DNA from: Chrysomallon squamiferum
Taxonomy: Eukaryota > Mollusca > Gastropoda > Neomphalida > Peltospiridae
Assembly (NCBI GenBank): GCA_012295275.1
Contig: CM022669.1
Span: forward strand, 4,986,277-5,050,276
DNA length: 64,000 bases
Direction: 5' to 3'
Shown here: positions 1 to 42,915 of the stretch, in pieces
How the letters are laid out: every line of letters starts with the position of its first letter
How positions within the stretch are numbered: position 1 is the stretch's first letter
Notes under the pieces: model-generated
Databases searched by the model: none
Seen by the model: the letters and a program-made list of their open reading frames with translations, nothing else
What the model was told of the DNA's origin: nothing
Translations under genes and position numbers: made by a program

Positions 1-462
1 AAAACTACATATATATATATATTAAATTTACTTTCTGAAACTAAAAACAGCAGAAATTATTTCAGTTATCTTAACACTCAATCTGTATCGTTGCAGAAAA
101 GATAAAACAAAATGCTTATGTTCAGTATACTGGAGGAAAAAAAAACAAAAAGCACTGATGTTGTGCAGAAACTAGCAATTAATTCTAGTGCTGGGACGTG
201 ATCCAATTGTCTGTCGCTCTAAAACCAGCTGTCTTGGCCACAATGCCCCTTGGGGGAATTAACACATACTGGACCATGGCTAGCCAGCTGGTACTTTAAC
301 TTAATTCTGGACCTCAGTACACCTCTGATGTTTTTAAAAGTACTGGGCCAATCTTATCACCTCTGCAGCTGGGAGACTGTGCTGGGAATGTGGAGGAATG
401 TTGTTCTGTAGATCACTTGTAGGTTGGTCGTTGCACTGTACTCACTGACTTGTTGTACCTAC

Positions 463-30873
<30,411 letters not shown>

Positions 30874-31386
30874 TTTCACACAGATTAAGCCAAACGAGCA
30901 GAAATATGCGGTTTAAAACAGCGACGCTGGCGCAGAAGCATTCGATCGATGAAATCCACAACCCGCCGTATTCAAGAAGGAGCGGGTCACATGACTGTCA
31001 GAGGTCATGGTTTAAATCAGGTGCTGTTAGCCTGAATTAATTGAGTGTCTCCAAGTCTCTGCAAAATATTGGGTTCATTTATATATTATTTTAAAAGGAA
31101 AAGGAGCTACGATATAAATAAATATATAAATAAATAAATAAAGGAAGAAATGTTTTATTTAATAAAGCATTATACATAGTAGGTAATCATATTTTTTATA
31201 TCATCTTTTTAGATTAAGACTTTCTGTATGAATCCTAAACCCCTGACCTTTGAAATTCAAATTGTTCGAACCTTGCCAGAGGAAAAAAAAAAAAAATAAT
31301 AATAATAATAATAAATAAATGTAGGATTGAGCCTGCAAACCGTGCGCCAACAGGCCCACCTTTTTTCCATGTCGGTATCTGTCGTT

Positions 31387-31434
<48 letters not shown>

Positions 31435-31759
31435 TACACACACATATTATTTTTTTATTTCATAAACAAGTATTTTTTGTTATTCATTACTTCAAACTGT
31501 ATTCTGACATTTGTTGATTATTGTTGCCTCCACATCATGGGTATCGTAGTTATTTGAATAGCTTAAACATTTCTCAGGCTATAATATGAAAAGAAAAGCA
31601 ACGTGCACGTTGGGTTTAGGCCAAGGATGCGAGTTTCGTTTGGCATTGGAATTCCATGCTGAGTCTTCACTCTGAGCCATCTACGTGTATGTCATATCGT
31701 CGTCATCATACAGTTAAACTTAAATCGCTGTCGGCTTCTTCGATGACGTTGATCGAACA
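30874..31759. promoter_or_regulatory. Divergent FRMD / IDNK promoter region
   Basis: The start codons of the two genes face away from each other across 886 bp. Near the FRMD side the DNA has clearly more G, C and CpG than the surroundings (for example 30900-31000), and the IDNK side is CpG-bearing from about 31600 through 31980. An E-box GTCACATGAC (30986-30995), of the USF/MITF/TFEB type, lies about 110 bp from the FRMD start codon. A (CA)n run at 31389-31432 and an A-rich tract at about 31281 interrupt the middle. No TATA box is convincing. Transcription start sites are not known. Confidence 0.55.
31389..31432 (+). repeat. (CA)n microsatellite in divergent promoter interval
   Basis: About 22 CA units between the FRMD and IDNK starts. 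Confidence 0.95.
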
Positions 31760-32107
31760 ATGATCTTCGTTCTGATGGGTGTTTGCGGTTGTGGGAAGTA
31801 TGCATTTTGCGCCACTTGTGCCACGTCTGCAGACAGCGAAGCGTAACGAGGCTAGGCGCACCGATAGGCCCCCAGTGTCCTTACCGTTAGTGTTATGTCA
31901 CTGTTGAGGGTAGTACCGGCGGCACTGCTCGGCTTGTATCGACAACAATACGCGAGTAACACGTGCGACCGGTCTTAATATAGTGCACTAAATAAATTTA
32001 GGAACTGTAGACGTGACCCCTTTTTCTTCGTGTAGCAAACTTAATAAACTGGCCTGAATATTGGATTTGATACTGCAGTGGTTAAACCAGTGTAATAATG
32101 ATGGATA

Positions 32108-32141
<34 letters not shown>

Positions 32142-32231
32142 TATTATTTTAGTTTTCTCTAGTGTAAAGTGTTTAATGAATAAAAGGGATTTTGTCCAAC
32201 CCAAATTCAAACAAATTTGTAACAGATGCCT

Positions 32232-32270
<39 letters not shown>

Positions 32271-32969
32271 CTCAGTATTTCATAATTACCACAACTGAAA
32301 AAAAAAAAAAAAAATGATGATTTCTAATATAAAGTGAGTTTCTGAAATACCCCTAGAACAAACATAATAATTTTCTTGTTAGTTCTGAAAACAAACACCC
32401 ATGAAGTAGAGTTCAGTTATCCTAATTAATTACAACAACCATTTAATGCACTTAACAACAAAAATCAGTTGTTGTCAACACCAACACAAGTGACAGCCTG
32501 ATTACAGTTAATTAATTTGTACTTGTGTCTGGGTGTTAATTAACTAAAACAGGAGTTAATTTCAACAGTTTTGAAAATGCTGATTCTGGCAGCGTCATTA
32601 AGTGCATTTGATATGGATTTTATTTGTATTAGATTTTAATTAAGAGTATATATATATGTATGTATATCTATCTATCTATATAGATAGATAGATAGATAGA
32701 TAGATATACACAGGCTGCTCCAAAAGTAGGTGGACAGTATGTGGGTTAGGGTTATATTATTATAATGGTATTCATTATAACTATGGTATTTGTGCTATAT
32801 TATTTAAAATTTTATAACTACAATTACTTAAATTTAATCTGTTTTCTTTTCAGATAATCTCAAAAAGTAATCTCAAAATAAATGTTATTATTTACTGTCC
32901 ACCTACCTTTGGACTACCCTGTATATATATAATTTGTTTTTTCCACTAGGTATTAGGTTTTGCATGCAT

Positions 32970-33007
<38 letters not shown>

Positions 33008-35334
33008 TCAACAAAACCAACATTTTGAGAAATAAAATTAAAAACAATATTTTTTATTACTATTATGTGGATGTTCAAGAATTCATTGTTACTTTATAAT
33101 TTCTGATAGTGTCAATGAAATTTATTACATTAAAACAATATATTATTTCAGATACATTTTGATCCATTCAGACAATGAAAAATACCTCACAATATGTGGA
33201 AAGAAAAAAGTTATTTTTTTCTTTTTTCTTAGAATAATAAGTGAAATATTTTTAAATGTTCCAGGATAAAACAGAATATATGGAACATTTTAATTCTGTG
33301 GAAGAATGATAATTATGTATTATAAACATTAATGATTTATTTATTTATTTATTTATTTTTAATTTATTTCAGGACAACAGTTGGACAGTTATTGGCAGAA
33401 AAGGTAACTGAACTTATATATTAAAATTCACATTCACATTTATAACTCAACATATTTTACATTAATTAATAGTGATACCTGTAATTCAGTGATTGAAATT
33501 AATACAACTTTAAATCAATAATTAAAGTATTTTATATTAAAAAATAAAACTGTCACATTTATAATTCAGTAATTAACGTGTATGCATTCAAATTAATCTG
33601 ATTCACAAACTTGCTTGTTCCACCCATTCAAAATGACATTATATATAAGCCATGATGTCACAACTCTAGTTGCTAAGGCAGCATTCAGATCTTTTTTAGG
33701 AGTGTTATTTTATTGTCACACATTGGTATACTTGATCTTAGGTCCACAAAAACAGTAAAATAATAACTTGTAAGAGTAAGTACTTTTTATTAGAGTATTT
33801 ATTCATACTAGAACAAGTTCCCTTTAAAATCTACAGATAAACAAAAACACACAAAGAGAAAACAATTATTGATCTCTGTGATGTTTTCATTCTGAGTGAT
33901 GTAATAAAATTATAGAGGGTCTCACACCACAAAACAGCCTCCCTAATTGTATCTAATTATAGTTAATTGCATATACACTGTGACACCTAAGTATATATAA
34001 TTGCATCTAATTAAACCCAATTTTTCCTTTGTTGGTATAGTTATATGTAATTATTACTTTTTGAATGAATATATGATTATGTATCGTAAAATTGGTAATT
34101 TGTGTGACCTTTACATGACTGGTTTATTTTGAGAAAATAATTTTATATATTAACACATTAACATCTTTGTGAATCTATATACAATTATGAAGGAAGAGGT
34201 GTTTAATATAACAAAACTTTCAACATATTTTTAATCTATGATAATATGGCATCATACTCAAAAACTGGTTAAATAAATATTTTTATGTTTTAGTTAAATA
34301 AACATTATTTTTAATTAAATATTTTTTCTTTAGCTAAATACATATTAATATTTAAATAAATATTTTGTGCTGTTCAAGTTCAATAAACACATGTATTATT
34401 ATATTTAAGTTAAAACTTAAATTTCTTTCAGTTAATATAAATATTTTTATTTTTAAATTAAATGAATATCTTTTTATGTTTTAAGTTAAATAAATGTTCT
34501 ATATTTTAATTAAATATTTTTTTTATTATTTAAGTTGAAATGTTATATCAGTTTCTGGTAAATATTTTTATGTTCAAGTTAAATGTAAAATTTGTTAAAT
34601 ATTTTTATTATTAAGTTTAACCTTTTTGTGTTTTAGTTAAATAAACATTTTTATATATATATATATATTTCAGTTAAATAAATATTTTTTTATTTAAGCT
34701 AAAGTTTATATTGGTGACTTAAATATTTTACTTTAATTTCTGTATTTAACTTAAATATTAAATTTGTTCATTAAATAAATATTTTTGTGTTAAATGTCAA
34801 ATTTGTTAAATAAATACTTTTTGATTTTAATTTTGACAATATTTTTATATTTCAGTTAAACTGCTGTTTTCAAGATGCAGATGAATTTCATTCTGAAGAA
34901 AACAAAAGAAAAATGTCTCAGGGCATTCCTCTCACTGACCAGGTAATATGTGCTTTGACAATTATTTTCATTCTAGATTAAAAATCAAATGCTAATGCCA
35001 ATATCTATTAAATCTGAATGCTACTTTACAAGACTCAGTTTGTAAAATCAGGTATTACTGATGTAAGGATAAATGTTGCCTAAGTCTGACTGGATCATTT
35101 GATACCTGAGAGTTTTTTATATTTTTATTTTATTCATAAATTATTTGTCACAATTAATAGTTATGTTACTTTAAAAACAAATGGTCACAACACAGAAGTA
35201 TTTTTACATGTAGAGAATTGTATTTATAATCATAAGTTTTATACTTCAGTAACTGGAAATTGAAATTTTAGAAAAAACAAATTTATATTTTACTCTTTTT
35301 CATTTTAAAATTAAGTACAATTACTTTTATTTTA

Positions 35335-35380
<46 letters not shown>

Positions 35381-35807
35381 TTTTATTTTTATTACTGTTT
35401 TTATTATTATTATAATTTTTCATCATCATCAATGTCATTACTATCATCATCATCATTATTATAATTATTGTTTTTGTTATTACTATTACTGTTGTTTTTA
35501 TGTAGTTTTTGTCCGAGTGAAATGATTGACATTTATGAAAATATTAAAGTACATTATTAAGAATATAACTGTTCATTATTCATGCATAAAAACATAACAG
35601 CTCATCGCTTTGGTTATTATATCATGTAACCCACTGTTATTGCTTATTAAATCCACTATAAAATAAAAATAAAAAGATTATAATATAAAACTATAGCAAA
35701 AGTTTATGTTTGGAAATATTACAAACTGTTATGATATATTTCTTTTACCTTAAAAGAATGGAAAATCCTAGAGTTTATTTTGTTCTGTTCTATTCTGTTA
35801 TTATTAC

Positions 35808-35856
<49 letters not shown>

Positions 35857-37059
35857 TTAATTTAATTTTTAAAATTTATTTTATTTCATGTGGTGATATT
35901 TATAAACATCTGTTAATTTATTCTAATTGAATATTATTAATCCTAGGATTAATTAGCACTAAAATATCTGTTTTCAGGACAGAATTCCATGGCTGGTTGA
36001 AATTCACCAGTTTATCAAAGAGTGAGTAACAATAATTAGTTCATTTCTTAATCAAACATGTTGTCATAGTTGTAGAACTTTTTTTTTTTACATTTTTTAT
36101 ATCACACTAAATATATTTTTAATCTTCAGTTGTTACTTGACTTGATCCATACAGTTTAAGATAACATAGATTAAAAAAAAAAAATGTGAAACCCACTTAT
36201 GCCACTCAAAGAGCAACTATCTCTTTTGACGTAGCAGTAAGTGGAGCTTTATCTGTACCTTCTCACAGACAGACAAATATATATCATAATCTTTGATAAA
36301 ATAATCATGGGGTACTGGTTTGGATGGGAGATAGTGGATTGTAGCTCAGATAATACTTGTGGTGGCTGTGGCTGCAAAAATGTGGATGAGATTGGAGTAG
36401 ACAAAATATAATAATATCAGTAAGAAAAAATTTGATGAAACAAGCAGGCTCAGTCTGTATAGAATATGGAAATAATTTATTTTACTATTTATTTATTTAG
36501 CTTTTTATTTAATTTTTTACCTGTATTTTTAATTTTTATTTATTATCATTTTGTTCATGAAAATATTTATTTATTTATTTATATATTTTAACTTGTTATT
36601 TATTTATTATTATTTTTTTTTTTAACTTGTTATTTATTTATTTATTTATTTATTTATGTATTCTATTCTGTTTTTTAATTATTATTTATTATCATTTTGT
36701 TCATGGATTTATTTATCTATTTATTTTACAGATTATATTCATGTCATGAAAACGGAGTTATAGCTTGTTCAGCTTTAAAAAGGATGTACAGAAACGTTCT
36801 ATTAACGGGGGAGGTAACTCTAAAAAACTCAGATTCATTAATTAGCTCTGTTCTGTTTGTGTATCTCCATGGTGATCGCAGGGTCTTGGAAGAGCGAATG
36901 GTCAGCAGAGAGGGACACTTTATGCCAGTCACTCTGCTAGACTCACAGCTGGACATATTAGAAGTACCTGGAGAAAATGAACATTCACTGACCATCAACA
37001 TTGACCAGTCAGTGGACAGTATTGTTGCATATATTGTATCACATTCTGGAGTTTCTTAA
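31760..37059 (+). CDS. IDNK: Gluconokinase
   Basis: Five coding exons: 31760-31797, 33373-33403, 34856-34942, 35978-36021 and 36732-37059, with GT-AG borders and matching phases, give about 175 residues, the usual size of animal gluconokinase. The enzyme phosphorylates D-gluconate to 6-phosphogluconate with ATP, feeding the pentose phosphate pathway. The P-loop is split between exons 1 and 2: MGVCGCGKTTVG. Exon 3 carries DADEFHSEENKRKMSQG and GIPLTDQ, exon 4 DRIPWL, and exon 5 GVIACSALKRMYR, FVYLHGD, and EGHFMPVTLLDSQLDILEVP, all gluconokinase signatures. The start is the first ATG before the P-loop strand MIFVLMG. It is divergent from the FRMD gene. Introns hold (TTA)n arrays and one mariner-like MITE. 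No break is visible. Confidence 0.93.
31798..36731 (+). other. IDNK introns
   Basis: AT-rich introns. They hold (TTA)n at 32108-32143, 35333-35381 and 35802-35855, a T tract at 32233-32268, a (TAGA)n run at 32683-32704, (CA)n at 32972-33005 and many (TTTA)n runs at 36490-36720. Apart from the listed MITE I see no gene. Confidence 0.7.
32711..32931. mobile_element. mariner-like MITE, second family
   Basis: A 221-bp element in IDNK intron 1. The left end is CAGGCTGCTCCAAAAGTAGG and the right end in reverse complement is CAGGGTAGTCCAAAGGTAGG; both continue TGGACAGTA (25 of 29 positions match). TA follows the right end; the left flank is altered. The end style matches the element at 8424 but the inner part of the repeat differs, so they are two families. 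Confidence 0.78.
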
Positions 37060-37619
37060 ATATAATGTATGAAACTGTGTTACAACTGACGTTTTCTTTA
37101 TTTTGATATAAACAAAAACAATGTACTATGTATATCTTTTTACGACATTGCATTTTATAATTTATCTTTTGGCCAAAGTATCATGAATCAAAACACAGCA
37201 AAAAAAAAAAAAAAAAAAAAAAATAAAAAAATAAAATAAAATAAATAAATAAATAAATAAAGAAGAAAAAGAAGAAAAACCAAAAAAAAAAAAAAACAAT
37301 CCAAAAACCCCCATGAAGTGTCTTGCATTGTTTTTCTCAGGAACCACCTAACTCTAGGATCCCTCTATCAGTTACAATGTATAAGCACATATATATATAG
37401 CAAAACAAACTGTATTAATAACACGTTCCCACATATTGACAAGTCTCTACTCGTGTTCAGTGCATGTCACTTCCCATTACAACAAACATAATTTATGTAT
37501 AAATACAAGTTTCGGCAATAAATTAATCCATCTATTTATCAAGTAATCTGTGTTTAACATGTTTAAAGAATTTAAAAAATAGTGTTTTACAGCACTTGTA
37601 TTGCGAGAGGCAAAGGAAA

Positions 37620-37627
37620 TGACGTCA
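37620..37627. promoter_or_regulatory. CRE-like palindrome TGACGTCA
   Basis: A perfect 8-bp CREB/ATF-type palindrome lies about 0.5 kb upstream of the receptor copy 1 start codon, in the IDNK-receptor intergenic DNA. It lies outside the duplicated unit, so copy 2 lacks it. Function is inferred from sequence only. Confidence 0.3.
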
Positions 37628-37730
37628 TAACAGGTGTCATGATTTTCAATGTTATTAACTTAAGAAGTCATCTTAAAAAATATAATAATAAAAGAAAAGA
37701 TTTTGGATTTCGGTGATCGAAATAAATGTT

Positions 37731-37835
<105 letters not shown>

Positions 37836-38136
37836 ACATACATTCAGAAGAGAATTATGATGCCGTGAACTGCACACTAAGTCAATGTTTAATCAGAGGA
37901 CATTTCATTTGATTACTAATAACAGTTAATTTATGACAGTCACATATGTCAGGATAATGGAATTTAGACTGTATATCTGTAAGTATTTGGTTTACGTAAT
38001 CAAAAGTACAAATAATAAATACAATAATAAACTTTAAAAAAAAATTATTAAAAAAAAGAAGAAATAGGGTGTGTATTTGTTTTCGCTGAATACCTTTAGT
38101 TGAACGGAACTGTTGCACAGTTAAGAAAGAAGCAAA

Positions 38137-38885
38137 ATGAAGTGCTGGATTTTGTTGGTGATTTTCTCTGTTGGCACCAGCAGAAGCTGGGATGAACGTA
38201 AGCCGAAGAAAACTATTTTTTGTTAAATTTTTACTTTTTACTTATTATTATTATTATTATTATTATTATTGAAAAACGGCACTGTATGGCTTCTGATAAG
38301 AATCAAGTAATTTAATTTATGTGGTCTGAATTGATAATTCTTCTATTATAAGTTTTATACATACATACATACATACATATATATATATATGTATGTATGT
38401 ATGTATAAAACTTATATTATATATATATATTATTACAGAATTGCTGCCAGGAAAACTGTATAATGATTCTGCATGCCACGGTTCTGCTGGTGACATTTTA
38501 CTGAGTCCATCTTGCTCAGAAGGAGAACGAATAGCGATTAACACCCTGTATGCCAATGCAAAACCACGGGAAACAGGCTGCCCGGATAAAATGACAGTAG
38601 CTACCAAAAATCGCACCGACTGTTGTGTGTACGACATCGGAGACTGCAGAGACGAATACAACGGCACCTCAAAGCTCAAGTATTATTCCACATTTACCGG
38701 AAAACAGACAGATAAAAAACAAGCGGCAGGTCAGAAAACGTCCGACAAATGTCAGTCGGTGAGGGATTCTACAAATTACATGATGACAACGTTTTACTGT
38801 ATAAGTGGTAAGTCGGTTCTTTTTTAAAATTACAAATGAAACTGGTCGAGCGCAATAAAACAATTGTTATCTGGTAATAATAACA

Positions 38886-38930
<45 letters not shown>

Positions 38931-40432
38931 TTTAATAGCTGAAAGATACGAAAATTTGCCATTAATTTGTTAACTGACGATGAAAAGTAATCAAGAAAGC
39001 ATATGACATAATTTTATTATTAGACAAAAATTCGCATTTCAGTAATATGATATGATTATCATTTCTGTAATTTATTCTGTTTTAGACTTACTTTAGGAAT
39101 ATATATATATAATATTGTTCTCTTTTACTTCAGAAAATGTGACTGTTAATATTGAAAGCGATCAGTTGGTATCAGCGGAAACAGTTTACCTTCTAAACTG
39201 GGAATACCCTAATCCGATCAACATCAGCACACCACTGAGTAACTGCAGTGTATCCGTCCCTTGCTACAGCAACATCATCATCACCGTCATTGACCTGGCA
39301 CTGCAGAATAGCTCAGTCTGTTTGCAAGCCCTGGACGTCGTCGACGGAGGCATGAATACAACGTTTACGTGTGATGATAACAATGAGTATGAAATAAAGG
39401 AAATATATAGGAGTTCGTCACGGTTTATTAATATAATACTTCGAAACGAACAACAACTGAGTGATGGCAAACTGTGGCTTCAGCTAAATGGTCAGAAGCT
39501 GTCCAAGATTTTGTGTTATTGTATTTTCTAGTAATACGCTTACAAAACTGATTTTACAAATGTTATAACAGAAGCAATTCCTACCTATAACAATAACAAC
39601 AACAGCAACAACAACAACTTTAATAAATAATATTACAAAAATCTATAAATAAAAATCTATCTATCTATCTACCTGTCCATCTATCTATCATTTTCAACAT
39701 CACATCTCTATTATATTTATTATTATTATCATTTCAATATAATTTTATAGCTACGACTCCCGGGGTCCCGGTGACTCTGGCTTGTGGGTCGAGTGTACAA
39801 TCCCCACCACCAACTTGTTCACCTACCACCCCTGCTTTAGAAAAAAACAAAGGTAATGAAAGGACAATTATAAACACACACACACACACAGAAAGACAGC
39901 CAGTGAAGAATATTTTTGTAGATAAAAAATGACTGATAACTTCACACACACAAACGCGCGCGCTCGCAAACACATAAATGTTACAATTTTTTTAAACTTT
40001 TATTTTTCAGATCCGTCTCCAGACTTGGCACCAGAAATACTTGCAGTTATTATCATTTTCGTGATTATTTTAGCTGTGGTCTTTTTCGTCGTTATATTTC
40101 TCTGTTACAAGAAGTCACAAAACAAAGTAAGAAGGAACAGTGATAAAATAATAGTTGTTGCAGTAGAGGTAGTAACAATAGTGGTATAACAGTTGTATTA
40201 TGAATAACAGCAGTCGTAGTAGCAGAATTAGTAATAGCAATAGTAGTAGTGGTGGTGGTAGCAGTATAAGTAGTATCTTTACAAATAGCAAAAATAGCAA
40301 AAGTAGCAGCAAAACATATATTAACAGATAAAAACAGAATAATACATTTTCATGGTACGTAAGAGCCAGTTTGGTTCTGTTTCTAATTCATTCTGCTAAA
40401 ATTATATTTATCATGGCTACAATTACAGACAT

Positions 40433-40482
<50 letters not shown>

Positions 40483-40756
40483 TAACAACAACAACAACAA
40501 CAGTAATAATAATAATAATAATTTTCAGAAAAAAGAAGACGTTCCTGAAAACGAGGCTTCAGTAAACAAAGTATTTTGTCTTAATGCTTTGTTTCAGAAA
40601 ACTCGTGTAGGACCTGACGGAAGTCCATCGGACATGAACGAAAGCAACCTTCCCTCACAGAATGTTGACTTTGAAGCATTGCCTACAGCCGGAAGTGCAA
40701 AGGAATTACCTTCCCTGAAAGCCCCCGGAGCGACAGTGATGGCGACTACGAAGTGA
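38137..40756 (+). CDS. Single-pass membrane protein with SUEL-lectin-like and CUB-like ectodomain (receptor copy 1)
   Basis: Exons 38137-38197, 38439-38807, 39134-39490, 39751-39852, 40011-40126 and 40529-40756 join in phase to about 410 residues. Residues 1-18 are a signal peptide (MKCWILLVIFSVGTSRS). Residues about 24-143 hold eight cysteines in a SUEL/rhamnose-binding-lectin-like spacing (ACHGS, SPSC, TGCP, DCC, GDC, DKC, FYC). Residues 144-262 look CUB-like (VIDLALQNSSVCLQALDVVDG). A Pro/Thr/Ser stalk (263-303) leads to a transmembrane helix (about 307-328) followed by CYKKSQNK. Eight N-glycosylation sequons mark an extracellular face. The tail is short and charged (KKEDVPENEAS). No JAK-binding box is obvious. 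The last exon contains a 27-nt stretch with splice-like ends and a possible frameshift. AATAAA is at 40824. The domain calls are my pattern reading; the protein's function is unknown. Its place directly upstream of a JAK gene suggests a signalling receptor. Confidence 0.8.
40571..40597 (+). other. 27-nt in-frame optional segment in receptor tail
   Basis: The stretch begins GTATTT and ends TTTGTTTCAG, like an intron, but is only 27 nt. It has no stop in frame and a length divisible by three. Read through, it adds VFCLNALFQ to the tail. It is too short for normal spliceosomal removal in animals, so it is probably coding. Position 40597 may instead act as an alternative acceptor for exon 5. Confidence 0.5.
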
Positions 40757-40823
40757 CGAAGTTGCCGATAAATGAACATTTCGTTAATTTGCCTTAAATT
40801 ATTTACTACGTTATACGGACCAC

Positions 40824-40829
40824 AATAAA
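40824..40829 (+). promoter_or_regulatory. Polyadenylation signal, receptor copy 1
   Basis: AATAAA lies 68 nt after the frame-0 stop (40756) and 27 nt after the alternative-frame stop (40797). Confidence 0.6.
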
Positions 40830-40939
40830 CAGTGATGTAAAATATTATTAATAAAGGATTAATCCGTATTTTTAGTCAAAGCTAACTGATCTTCTCTGTA
40901 AAATAGTACTATTCTCACTAATTTTTATTATATTATAGC

Positions 40940-40985
<46 letters not shown>

Positions 40986-41661
40986 TTGATCATCGTTATC
41001 ATCATTATCAATATTATTATTGTTATAGAAATGAACTATAGCCAGATCTCTCGTGAATCTATAATCAATTATTTGTATAATTTCCAAAAATAAATTACTT
41101 AACAAACATTTAGCTTTATTACATCATTATTTTATTTTATTTTATTACTACTGCTGCTACTACTACTTCTACTACTACCACAACTACAACAAGAACAACT
41201 ACTACTACTGCAACTAATATTGCACAAATTCACAAATTCATTGACTGTAAGAATAATTTTGACTGCAGTTTTCATTTTATAATACAGACGATAGTATTAT
41301 AAATTGCTGGTGCTCATATAAAGCAGTGGCGTGCAGAGGGGGGAGCCGAAGGGGCGGTGGCCCCAATGCATCGATATGGGGGGGGCATCGAATCAGAGAA
41401 AAGAACTTAACAAATTTGGTCGATTTATATTTAAATCGAATAAAGTGTTTATGTTTCATCTGTGTTTACATATTCAAAATATCTTCCTTTCTCATAATAT
41501 TTCTCAGTACTAGGCCTTAAACTTGAGTCTTTGCGGCATACAATCGAGGATTTGTCCCAGCGCATCATCAGACTTCTGCACAGCACTGATGTAAGGTATG
41601 ATGTACAGCATGTTTTGTGATGCCTTTGTTTCTTAATATTAGGCACATCACTGTTAAGTTT

Positions 41662-41705
<44 letters not shown>

Positions 41706-42099
41706 CTGCTGCTGTCCAAGATATTTCTGAAAATACCATTTTTAGCCACAATATTATAGCGTAAAACCTCGATTTTTGGTTGGACTAAGTAAGTAAATAA
41801 TATTAATCAAGGATACAACAATATGTTCATTTCGGAAGAGTTTCTGGTTTACTGTTAAAAGATGCTTAAATACGCCGGATATTGAGTGAATTCCTGTTTC
41901 GACAGAGTTCTGCGTTGAGATGTGTGTGTGGGTCTGTGTGATTAACACCAACAGCTACAGTGAGACGATAATGATGTACATTTTAATCCTACAGTCGTAG
42001 GTTGATTTACGCAATAAAGATTTTTATTTATCATATTTGTCAATCTTATTATTACTGCATTATAAATTAAGTTTAATATTTTATGATTTAGTGAAATTC

Positions 42100-42234
42100 T
42101 AACCAAGTGATAGACCGGTTTTGAAGTAATTTAAACTGAGCCGAATGACGGAACATATCGACGTATTCCGAAACGTCGCTACGAACTTTACCGATTGCAA
42201 CCGGATATAGCAGACGTAAAAGATGTGAAAGTAG
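42100..42234 (+). promoter_or_regulatory. Candidate JAK promoter / non-coding first exon
   Basis: A CpG-bearing stretch within AT-rich DNA, conserved almost base for base at about 62985-63125 in the second unit. It ends in AG followed by GCAAGT, the consensus of a GC-type splice donor. A GT donor 4 nt upstream is also possible. It is probably the unseen non-coding exon that pairs with the acceptor at 42895. No transcript evidence is available. Confidence 0.35.
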
Positions 42235-42895
42235 GCAAGTATTATGAATTCCAAGAAATATTTTGTAGTGTTCTGTTGTTTAATACAAAGAAATCTGCTA
42301 CTTTTATTTTGTCTTCATGTAGTTTCATGTTGAAGTAGTTATTCTGAGTGATCCCAGAGGCTGTTACCTTATATGGAAGCAAATTTTTCTAAATCAGTAG
42401 ATCCGGGAATGCACTTATTTTTCTTGTGAAACATCATAAACATGTAACATTGTAAGTTAGTAAGATACCAACAGAAGTAAGGAAATATATCATCTGGATG
42501 CTTAAAAAACCCGTCGATGTAACAGGTCAGACTTTTATAAGATGTGTAATAAATGTGTGTCATTGTTTTTAATCGTTATTTGTTGCTTATTTTTATTTGA
42601 GCATTAAAATATTAAATTGCAAATTAAAATTTGTCACGTTCATTCAGCATTGGCATTTTAAGTTAAAAGCGGTGTGATTTACATAAATACTTTGATAGAA
42701 GAAAGTGTTAGAGCTGCAGTAAACTTTGAATTCATAATATAATGTTGATAATTATAAACTATATATTTTATTTACTTATTTATTTTGTAATGAAATTTGT
42801 ATTTTAAATATTATTACTATCGTTGTTATATTATTATTATTATTATTAATTTCATTTTAATTTTATTAAAGAATCATCACAATTTATATTTTCAG

Positions 42896-42915
42896 ATTAA
42901 AACTAAATAATTACA
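42896..42915 (+). other. 5' UTR part of JAK first coding exon
   Basis: A polypyrimidine tract and AG (42894-42895) sit 20 nt before the start codon. This implies an upstream non-coding exon. The arrangement is identical in copy 2 (acceptor before 63775, start 63795). Confidence 0.6.

Larger units (their letters stand above)
40798..42895 (+). other. Receptor-JAK spacer
   Basis: About 2.1 kb with (TTA)n at 40936-40985, CTA/CAA triplet DNA at 41150-41215, a G-rich stretch GTGGCGTGCAGAGGGGGGAG at 41326 and following bases (style of a transposon end), (GT)n at 41665-41701, and the candidate JAK leader. Almost the whole spacer is kept in unit 2. Confidence 0.6.

Noticed and set aside
31320-31385. 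Second tRNA-like SINE head on the minus strand (GCAGGCTCAATCC)
   Set aside because: The B-box-like part is fair but no convincing A box is found at the right distance.
39491-39531. Receptor ending at TAG 39529-39531 as a secreted protein
   Set aside because: The donor at 39491 in phase 1 joins correctly to the stalk exon at 39751 and then a transmembrane exon. A retained-intron secreted form is possible but unsupported.
40594-40779. Minus-strand open frame over the receptor tail exon
   Set aside because: It is a shadow of the plus-strand coding exon.
41326-41400. G-rich stretch as a gene or quadruplex promoter
   Set aside because: It looks like the worn end of a transposon. It has no coding continuity, and it is present in both units only because it was duplicated with them.
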